Shown here: positions 1-5,178 of the stretch, one piece after another | Numbering within the stretch: the stretch's first letter is position 1 | Layout of the letters: the number at the start of each line of letters is the position of its first letter | NCBI GenBank assembly: GCA_937916075.1 | Contig: CALGHW010000069.1 | Location: 1-6,762, forward strand | Source: an uncultured Prevotella sp. | GTDB taxonomy: Bacteria; Bacteroidota; Bacteroidia; Bacteroidales; Bacteroidaceae | Reading direction: 5' to 3' | DNA: 6,762 nucleotides | Program-made: the position numbers and the translations under genes | Notes under the pieces: generated by a model | What the model was told of the DNA's origin: nothing | Database searches by the model: none | Seen by the model: the letters and a program-made list of their open reading frames with translations, nothing else

Positions 1-1619
1 TGGGTGTGACCGAAGCCACAATAGCCCTGTGCCGGGTGTTTAACATGCCGGAGGACAAGGTGGTGTTCGACGTGTCCCACCAGTCGTATCCCTACAAGAT
101 GCTCACCGGACGTGCCTTCGGATTTACCGAGACCAGCCGCATCAACGATATCTCAGGCTATAGCAGCCCTCTGGAATCGCCCGTATATGACCAGTTTGAG
201 ATTGGGCACACCTCAACCTCCATCGCCTTGGCCACCGGCCTGCAGAAAGCCCGCGACCTGCGTGGCACCCACGAGCATATCATCGCACTCATCGGCGACG
301 GAAGCCTGAGCGGCGGCGAGGCGTTTGAAGGACTTGACACGGCTGCCGAACTGGGTACTGGCATCATCATCGTGGTCAACGACAATGAGATGAGCATCGC
401 CGAAAACCATGGCGGACTCTACAAAAATCTGGCCCTGCTTCGCCAGACGCAAGGGAAAGCTGAGCTGAACTTCTTCCGGGCCATGGGATTTGACTATCTT
501 TATGTGGAGGAAGGCAACAATATCCAGGCGCTGACCCATGCTTTTGAACAAGTGAAAGACACGGATCATCCTGTCGTGGTACATATCCACACCGAGAAGG
601 GACATGGCTACGCCCCCGCAGTGGAGCACAAGGAGCAATGGCATTGGAGCATGCCGTTTGACATTGCCACAGGCCAGCTCAAACCCCAACCAGCCAGAGA
701 GTATATGCCCGCCCTATTGGGCAAATGGCTCCAGGAGGAAATCAAACGCGACCCCAAACTGGTATGCATCGCCGCCGGTGTGCCGGCTTCTGTGGGCTTT
801 GGCCCCAAAGAACGCCAAGAGGCCGGCAAGCAGTTTGTCGATGTAGGCATTGCCGAGGAGGAGGGCGTGGCCCTGGCTTCCGGATTAGCCAAAGGGGGCA
901 TGCGACCAGTATTCAGCACCTATGCCACCTTCTTCCAGCGCACTTACGACCAACTGGCCCAGGACCTCTGCGTCAACGGCAATCCGGCCGTCATCAATGT
1001 CATTGGCTCGTCGGTCTACGGCATGAATGACTTCACACACATCTGTTTCTTCGATATTCCCATGCTGAGCCATATTCCCAACCTGGTATACCTGGCCCCC
1101 ACCTCTTACGAGGAACTGATTGCCATGGAGCGGTGGGCCATCCGTCAGGACAAGTATCCGGTGGCTATCCGGGTGCCTGAGTGCAACGTGATGCATACTG
1201 CCGAGACGATTGACGAGGACTACAGCCAGCTGAACACTTTCAAGACTGTACGCAAGGGGAAGGATGTGGCCATCATCGCCGCAGGTGACTTCTTTGAAAA
1301 AGGTGTCCGCGTAGCCGATGCCTTGAAGGCCCATGGCATCGACGCCACCCTCATCAACCCGCGCTACTTGTCGGGTACCGACGACCAATTGCTGGAAGCG
1401 CTCAAGGCCGACCATCAGATAGTGGCCACCATCGAAGATGGTTGTGTTGACGGCGGATTCGGTGAGCGTATCGCCCGGTTCTATGGTCCTTCCGCCATGA
1501 AGACGCTGTGCTTCGGTGTGAAGAAAGCACTCTACGACCGTTATAACGTAGACGACTTGCTCCATGACAACAACCTTGCCGATGAGCAGATTGTAGCGCA
1601 GATAATCCAAGCACGATAA
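1..1619 (+). CDS. DXS-like transketolase-family enzyme (5' partial; probable DXS paralog of altered specificity)
   Basis: Thiamine-diphosphate (ThDP) enzyme of the DXS/transketolase family, probably cytoplasmic. The reading frame is open from base 3, so the true start lies upstream. By alignment with E. coli DXS recalled from memory, about 50-55 residues are missing. Numbering from the codon at 6-8: the N-terminal ThDP domain has DVSHQSYP (His25, matching E. coli His80), GHTSTS (His68), and the ThDP/Mg motif GDGS...NDN at 97-127. His213 matches His299. The central domain carries the catalytic Glu284 (IAEE, matching Glu370), Tyr306 and Arg312 (YATFFQR), and His345 (matching His431). A transketolase C-terminal domain spans roughly 415-537. 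It is shorter than E. coli DXS, having lost about 30 residues between GDG and His213. Gly334 and Glu392 replace the arginines equivalent to Arg420 and Arg478, so I doubt it makes DXP. Pipelines will probably name it dxs. No other isoprenoid gene is nearby. It ends 27 bp before the convergent regulator. Confidence 0.87.
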   Translation, partial: GVTEATIALCRVFNMPEDKVVFDVSHQSYPYKMLTGRAFGFTETSRINDISGYSSPLESPVYDQFEIGHTSTSIALATGLQKARDLRGTHEHIIALIGDGSLSGGEAFEGLDTAAELGTGIIIVVNDNEMSIAENHGGLYKNLALLRQTQGKAELNFFRAMGFDYLYVEEGNNIQALTHAFEQVKDTDHPVVVHIHTEKGHGYAPAVEHKEQWHWSMPFDIATGQLKPQPAREYMPALLGKWLQEEIKRDPKLVCIAAGVPASVGFGPKERQEAGKQFVDVGIAEEEGVALASGLAKGGMRPVFSTYATFFQRTYDQLAQDLCVNGNPAVINVIGSSVYGMNDFTHICFFDIPMLSHIPNLVYLAPTSYEELIAMERWAIRQDKYPVAIRVPECNVMHTAETIDEDYSQLNTFKTVRKGKDVAIIAAGDFFEKGVRVADALKAHGIDATLINPRYLSGTDDQLLEALKADHQIVATIEDGCVDGGFGERIARFYGPSAMKTLCFGVKKALYDRYNVDDLLHDNNLADEQIVAQIIQAR

Positions 1620-1646
1620 GTCATCATACTATCAGAGAAAAGTCAC

Positions 1647-2234
1647 TCAAATCTTATTGATATCCACATATCCATGCATCACGGCATAAATAGTCAGTGC
1701 CGAAACGCTCTTCATGCCAAGCTTGTCCATGACATTCTTACGGTGGGTTACCACGGTAGACAAACCGATGCCGAGGATGTCGGCTATCTCTTTGTTGATA
1801 TGGCCCTGAACGATGAGTGACATCACTTGTAACTCACGGTCGGACAGGTTACGAGACTGCTCGGACGGGGGCACGGGAGGAAGGTTGCGCCCATGAGCAT
1901 GGGCACTCTGCTCCAACTGCAAGAGCGACTTGATAAGACTATGTTCGGGCTGATTGACACAAAGACAATGAAAATCGCCCAACTGGGCATCGGCATCTGC
2001 CGACACGGTGAGCACAATGGTCTTGTTGCGGCGGTCGAGAAAGAAAGAACGGTTGCGCAACACGACAGCAGTAGCCACGAAATAATGGAAATAGCTTTCC
2101 GGATGGTTGGCCTCCAGTTCGGCCAAAGAGCCAAACGTGTCTACTTCCACCATCGGCATGACATTCTGAAGTATCGTCTTCATTCCCACAAGGGCCAAGG
2201 TATTTGGATATACAACAGCTATTTGAGGACGCAT
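1647..2234 (-). CDS. LuxR/FixJ-type DNA-binding regulator with degenerate receiver domain
   Basis: Putative transcriptional regulator of 195 residues. The C-terminal LuxR helix-turn-helix lies at about residues 130-192: LSDRELQVMSLIVQG, then NKEIADILGIGLSTVVTHRKN as the recognition helix region, then VMDKLGMKSVSAL. The N-terminal part begins RPQIAVVYPNTLA and follows the start of a response-regulator fold. The usual acidic pair after the first strand is Tyr-Pro, however, and no aspartate sits where phosphorylation would occur, so it is probably phosphorylation-independent. A Pro-rich linker (PPVPP) separates the two parts. The frame stays open to a GTG at 2312, with another ATG at 2252. I chose the ATG at 2234 because the receiver-like fold begins immediately after it and the longer forms would be encoded inside a large hairpin. 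No clear Shine-Dalgarno sequence precedes any of the starts. It lies downstream of the sodium-pump genes on the same strand. Its targets are unknown. Confidence 0.85.
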   Translation of the reverse strand: MRPQIAVVYPNTLALVGMKTILQNVMPMVEVDTFGSLAELEANHPESYFHYFVATAVVLRNRSFFLDRRNKTIVLTVSADADAQLGDFHCLCVNQPEHSLIKSLLQLEQSAHAHGRNLPPVPPSEQSRNLSDRELQVMSLIVQGHINKEIADILGIGLSTVVTHRKNVMDKLGMKSVSALTIYAVMHGYVDINKI

Positions 2235-2250
2235 GGTTTTTCTTTTTATC

Positions 2251-2319
2251 ATGGAGAGTGAAGAATTCTGCAGCAACATCGTCAACAGGGTTGTTGCATC
2301 AGATTTCTTCACCCTCCAT
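2251..2319. repeat. Long imperfect inverted repeat (27-nt arms, 15-nt loop) upstream of the regulator
   Basis: Arms at 2251-2277 and 2293-2319 match at 23 of 27 positions. In minus-strand RNA one of the four mismatches becomes a G-U pair, giving 24 pairs in a single stem. It lies between the stop of the sodium-pump beta subunit (2345) and the chosen regulator start (2234). No U-run follows directly on the minus strand, so a classical terminator is not supported. It could be an RNA processing or attenuation hairpin in a pump-regulator transcript, a dimeric protein-binding site, or a small dispersed palindromic repeat. The related 9-mer AGNGTGAAG occurs in both arms and once more just outside, at 2321-2329 on the minus strand. 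Confidence 0.7.
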
Positions 2320-2344
2320 ACTTCACTCTATTCTTTCTTATTCA

Positions 2345-3502
2345 TCATGACAGGAATCCCAACAGGGCACCTGCAGCCACAGCCGAACCGATAACACCCG
2401 CCACATTGGGGCCCATGGCATGCATGAGGAGGAAGTTGTGGCGGTCATACTCAAGACCGAGGTTATTACTGATGCGGGCCGCCATAGGAACGGCCGACAC
2501 ACCGGCATTGCCTATCAGCGGATTGAGCTTCTTGGCGGCCGGCAAGAAGAGATTCATCAGCTTGACAAACAAGACACCGCTGGCCGTGGCCACGATAAAG
2601 GCGCAAGCGCCGATGATAAAGATAAACAATGTGTTGAGCGTCAGAAACTCGCTGGCCTGGGTGGAACAGCCTACTGTCAAACCAAGCAACATCACGACAA
2701 TATCATTCAAAGCGGCACCGGCCGTCTTGGCCAGGCGGGTGGTCTTGCCACTCTCCTTCAACAGGTTTCCAAAGAAGAGCATACCCAGCAATGGCAAACC
2801 GGAGGGCACGATAAACGTGGTGAGCAACAGTCCGATGATGGGGAACAGTATACGTTCTGTCTGGCTCACCTGCCGAGCCGGCTTCATCCGGATAACGCGC
2901 TCCTTCTTGGTGGTGAGCAGACGCATCAACGGCGGCTGAATCAGCGGTACCAAGGCCATATACGAATAAGCACACACCGCAATGGCACCCATCAGGTTGG
3001 GACTCAGTTTGGACGAGAGGAAGATGGCTGTAGGACCGTCGGCGCCACCGATGATGGCTATGCCAGCGGCCTGGTTGGGCTCAAAGCCCAAAGCCAACGC
3101 CACCATATAGGCGCCAAAAATACCAAACTGGGCCGCGGCACCGATGAGCATCAACTTCGGATTGGCTATCAAGGCCGAGAAGTCGGTCATGGCGCCAATG
3201 CCCAGGAACACGAGTGGCGGATACCATCCCTGCCGCACTCCTTGATAAAAGATGTTGAGCACGGAATTGTCCTCATAGAGTCCTATCTCCAGGCCTGCGT
3301 CGGCCCGGAAAGGGATGTTGCCCAAGATGATGCCCAGTCCGATGGGGATGAGCAACAGCGGCTCAAAGTCTTTCTTGATAGCGAGGTATATCAGGATAGC
3401 TCCCACCACAATCATGACGAGATTGCCTGCCGTGGCATTGGCAAAGCCCGTATAGGTCAGAAACTCATTGAAGTTTTCTATGATAAAATCAGTTATTCCC
3501 AT
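2345..3502 (-). CDS. oadB: Sodium-pump decarboxylase beta subunit (OadB/MmdB/GcdB family)
   Basis: Integral membrane subunit that decarboxylates carboxybiotin and couples the reaction to sodium export across the inner membrane. At 385 residues it is a usual family length, with hydrophobic segments throughout. The signature GGADGPTAIFLSSKLSPNL at 152-170 contains Asp155, equivalent to the catalytic, sodium-binding Asp203 of Klebsiella OadB. Tyr181 matches Tyr229. The second signature, NPLIGNAGVSAVPMAAR at 327-343, keeps Asn327, Gly331, Ser336 and Arg343 (Klebsiella Asn373, Gly377, Ser382, Arg389), so the pump looks functional. The ATG at 3502 is supported by AAAAGGTG four bases upstream. The biotin-carrier stop lies 18 bp upstream, consistent with one operon. 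The substrate cannot be read from this subunit. A separate biotin carrier favours methylmalonyl-CoA (or glutaconyl-CoA) decarboxylase over oxaloacetate decarboxylase, and methylmalonyl-CoA suits a propionate-producing Bacteroidales, so mmdB may be the better name. Confidence 0.95.
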   Translation of the reverse strand: MGITDFIIENFNEFLTYTGFANATAGNLVMIVVGAILIYLAIKKDFEPLLLIPIGLGIILGNIPFRADAGLEIGLYEDNSVLNIFYQGVRQGWYPPLVFLGIGAMTDFSALIANPKLMLIGAAAQFGIFGAYMVALALGFEPNQAAGIAIIGGADGPTAIFLSSKLSPNLMGAIAVCAYSYMALVPLIQPPLMRLLTTKKERVIRMKPARQVSQTERILFPIIGLLLTTFIVPSGLPLLGMLFFGNLLKESGKTTRLAKTAGAALNDIVVMLLGLTVGCSTQASEFLTLNTLFIFIIGACAFIVATASGVLFVKLMNLFLPAAKKLNPLIGNAGVSAVPMAARISNNLGLEYDRHNFLLMHAMGPNVAGVIGSAVAAGALLGFLS

Positions 3503-3514
3503 GATTCACCTTTT
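3503..3514 (-). promoter_or_regulatory. Ribosome binding site for the beta subunit
   Basis: On the minus strand AAAAGGTG is followed by AATC and the ATG at 3502. AGGTGA matches the 3' part of the consensus Shine-Dalgarno sequence (GGAGGTGATC), with the short spacing that this register requires. The other starts in the window have only A-rich leaders, so this one stands out and supports the chosen start. Confidence 0.55.
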
Positions 3515-3520
3515 TTCTGT

Positions 3521-3982
3521 TTATCCTATCACTACCAGCGTGGCACCCTCCATGACAGAGTCACCTTGCTTGACCAAAATCTCCTTTACCTTACCTGCAG
3601 CCTCAGCCTCGATATTGTTCTGCATCTTCATGGCCTCAAGCACAACCACCGTGTCGCCTACATTTACCGTGTCGCCCACATTTACATTGACCGATGTGAT
3701 GGTGCCGGGCAGTGGTGCCTTGAGCGGATTGCCTCCACCTGCAACTGCGGGTGCCGCGGCCGGTTGTGGAGCGGAAGCCTGGGGAGCAGGAGCGGGATGT
3801 GGCTTGGGAGGTGTGACGGGAGCATGGTGCACTGGGTGGGGATGATGAGCCGCATTGATGGGCTGCTTGAGCTCCACTTCAAAGGGGATGCCATTGACAC
3901 TTACTTTGGCCACATTGCCCACTACCTCTTCTATCTCTACGTCATAGTCTACGCCTTGCACTTTATATTGATACTTGTTCAT
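3521..3982 (-). CDS. Biotin carrier subunit of the sodium-pump decarboxylase (MmdC/GcdC type)
   Basis: Small carrier protein (153 residues) whose biotin shuttles CO2 from the carboxyltransferase subunit to the membrane beta subunit. The C-terminal biotinyl domain runs from about residue 86 to the end (PLPGTITSVNVNVGDTV...). It contains the biotinylation motif EAMKM at 116-120, with Lys119 as the attachment site. Residues 1-40 form the small N-terminal region typical of these carriers (NKYQYKVQGVDYDVEIEEV). A flexible Pro/Ala linker lies at about 42-84, and its first part is histidine-rich, with six His in residues 46-62. Start ATG at 3982 with an A-rich leader and no strong Shine-Dalgarno sequence. 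The gene lies 56 bp after the OadG-like gene and 18 bp before the beta subunit, all on the same strand. A short 18-nt tandem duplication encodes NVGDTV twice just before the biotin motif. Confidence 0.93.
   Translation of the reverse strand: MNKYQYKVQGVDYDVEIEEVVGNVAKVSVNGIPFEVELKQPINAAHHPHPVHHAPVTPPKPHPAPAPQASAPQPAAAPAVAGGGNPLKAPLPGTITSVNVNVGDTVNVGDTVVVLEAMKMQNNIEAEAAGKVKEILVKQGDSVMEGATLVVIG
3649..3684 (-). repeat. 18-nt tandem duplication inside the biotin-carrier gene
   Basis: Two adjacent 18-base units (3649-3666 and 3667-3684) differ at one base. On the minus strand each encodes N-V-G-D-T-V, giving NVGDTVNVGDTV before the EAMKM biotin motif. Biotinyl domains often contain VGDxVxxGDxL here, so the protein pattern is ordinary. 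The near identity at DNA level is the notable part and could make the site prone to slippage. Confidence 0.75.
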
Positions 3983-4038
3983 TGTTAATTCTTTTTTTTG
4001 ATAGGTTGGTTATGTTTTGTTATTGATTGTCTTGCGGA

Positions 4039-5010
4039 TTATTCATGAAACTGGGTCATCTGGATATATTCGCCGTTCCAGTCGGTATGCTTGGGCTTGA
4101 TGGTGATGATGCCACTCTCCACGTCGTGCACATCCTCCTGGTATTGCTTGAGCGCCATCGAGATGACGGCAATATAGATTTCCTTGTCACGCCCCTTGGT
4201 CTTCAGACCGTCCTGCAGGATATTATTGGCCACATGACCAATCTCCACGGTCTTCTCCACGGTCTTCACGCCCACCTTGATAGGCTGGATATTGGCTACC
4301 TTCTTGGCAGCAGAACGATGGCGCATAAACAAGCCAAAGAAGTAGAAAAAGACAAACAGCAAGGCCAGACAGAAGAACACAATACCCATCGAGAGGATGG
4401 TGATGCCGAATCCGTGGGGGTCCTCTCGCTTGAGCTTGGCTATCTTCGACTCGCTCACCTGAATATAGTTGCTGATGCCGGGGGTTACGGCGTCGGCCGG
4501 TTTCACCTGCCACTCACGGGCACCGTCTTTGACACGGGCAAACGATTGTCCGTCGGCCATCACAGGGACAGTCACGGAGTCTACCAGGTCTACACCATTG
4601 CCATTGTAAAGGGCTATCCATGTAGGGTGCTCTGGGTCTATCCTCACCGAGAGATGCAAGGCTCCCTGGGCAGGATTACTGTTGCAGTAAAACACGAGGT
4701 GCTGGCGGGCGCTCATCTGGGTGCGGCTGTCGCCATTAGGAATGATACTCATGCGCCTGACACGTTCGGGAACGCTCATCTTGGCGTCAAGCACAGAGCG
4801 GTCTGTGGTGAGATACATGCCACGGATGTTGTAAGTGGAGTAAGAGACATTGGCTATTTCCAGCCATGCCTCGCACCGTCCGTACTCGTCCTGAAGTCCG
4901 GCGCTGTTGCTGGTCTGCACCTCGTTCAGCTTGATGCTTTTCTCCATCTGGCCGAACGTGACGCCTGAGCACATCAGCAACACCCCCAACAGAAATCTGA
5001 ATTTCTTCAT
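4039..5010 (-). CDS. OadG-family small membrane subunit with N-terminal lamin-tail domain
   Basis: Putative gamma/delta subunit that anchors and assembles the sodium-pump decarboxylase, fused to an outward-facing domain. Residues 1-20 form a signal peptide (KKF, a hydrophobic core, then TFG-Q as a likely cleavage site). Residues about 25-180 resemble a lamin-tail domain: IKLNEVQTSNS, then WLEIANVS, IRGMYLTTD, LVFYCN, WIALYNGNGVDLVDSV, SFARVKDGAREW, and TPGISN at the end. A single transmembrane helix spans about 200-229, followed by basic residues (RHRSAAKK), so the C-terminal 95 residues should be cytoplasmic. The tail has the OadG/MmdD-like end: EIYIAVISMALKQYQEDVHD, ITIKP, TDWNG. Start ATG at 5010 directly precedes the signal peptide; the leader is AT-rich without a clear Shine-Dalgarno sequence. 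It is the first gene of the pump cluster, after a terminator. Ordinary OadG/MmdD subunits are about 80-120 residues, so this 323-residue form is greatly extended. I assigned the lamin-tail fold by eye. Confidence 0.83.
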   Translation of the reverse strand: MKKFRFLLGVLLMCSGVTFGQMEKSIKLNEVQTSNSAGLQDEYGRCEAWLEIANVSYSTYNIRGMYLTTDRSVLDAKMSVPERVRRMSIIPNGDSRTQMSARQHLVFYCNSNPAQGALHLSVRIDPEHPTWIALYNGNGVDLVDSVTVPVMADGQSFARVKDGAREWQVKPADAVTPGISNYIQVSESKIAKLKREDPHGFGITILSMGIVFFCLALLFVFFYFFGLFMRHRSAAKKVANIQPIKVGVKTVEKTVEIGHVANNILQDGLKTKGRDKEIYIAVISMALKQYQEDVHDVESGIITIKPKHTDWNGEYIQMTQFHE

Positions 5011-5034
5011 CTTTAGTCTTTAGGTTTTTAGGTT

Positions 5035-5065
5035 ATTGTATTTATGATATAAGTTTTCTGGTCAA
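5035..5065 (-). promoter_or_regulatory. Weak candidate promoter for the sodium-pump cluster
   Basis: On the minus strand TTGACC (5065-5060) is followed after 19 bases by TACAAT (5040-5035), 24 bases before the ATG at 5010. A promoter is expected here because a strong terminator lies immediately upstream. The Bacteroides consensus (TTTG near -33, TAnnTTTG near -7) is not visible, so the exact site is a guess. Confidence 0.25.
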
Positions 5066-5066
5066 G

Positions 5067-5156
5067 AAAAAAAGCACAGCGACACAGCGGCCCACCGCCA
5101 CAACCGCCCACCCCTCCGGGGACAAGCGGCGACAGGAGTTGCTGTATCGCTGTGCT
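5067..5156 (-). terminator. Intrinsic terminator of the YidE-like gene, with long G-rich loop
   Basis: Read on the minus strand, arms at 5156-5141 and 5088-5073 pair at 15 of 16 positions, and seven or more U residues follow directly (T-run ending at 5067). It begins 22 bases after the transporter stop codon. The 52-base interior is unusually long and G-rich on the transcript strand (around 5123-5088), with its own small CCCC-GGA-GGGG hairpin. It should separate transporter transcription from the pump cluster. Confidence 0.85.
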
Positions 5157-5178
5157 CAAGATATCTTCATCGTTTTTT

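Noticed and set aside
885..1610. Minus-strand frame of 241 codons opposite the DXS-like gene
   Set aside because: It is a shadow of the plus-strand enzyme, whose catalytic motifs are unmistakable, and has no independent domain or ribosome binding site.
1620..1646. Bidirectional terminator between the convergent DXS-like and regulator genes
   Set aside because: Only 27 bases separate the stops and no stable stem with a T-run could be found there.
2251..2319. Reading the long hairpin as an intrinsic terminator
   Set aside because: On the minus strand the stem is followed by GATAAAAAG rather than a U-run, and on the plus strand the following pyrimidine tract is mixed and separated from the stem.
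2420..3988. Stop-free plus-strand frame of 522 codons opposite the beta subunit and biotin carrier
   Set aside because: It lies wholly antisense to two clearly recognised genes, crosses their boundary, is rich in His, Gln, Asp and Gly, and has no recognisable domain. It reflects codon bias of the minus-strand genes.
4027..4968. Plus-strand frame of 313 codons opposite the OadG-like gene
   Set aside because: It is antisense to a gene with signal peptide, domain and membrane helix, and its own translation has low-complexity His/Leu-rich composition and no family motif.
4960..5010. Possible lipoprotein signal (LLMC) at the N-terminus of the OadG-like protein
   Set aside because: The residue before Cys14 is Met, not Gly, Ala or Ser, and the Cys lies early in the hydrophobic core. 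Ordinary signal peptidase cleavage after TFG fits better.
5011..5072. Riboswitch or structured leader before the pump cluster
   Set aside because: The leader is short and AT-rich with only a weak CCTAAA repeat; no conserved aptamer or pairing is visible.
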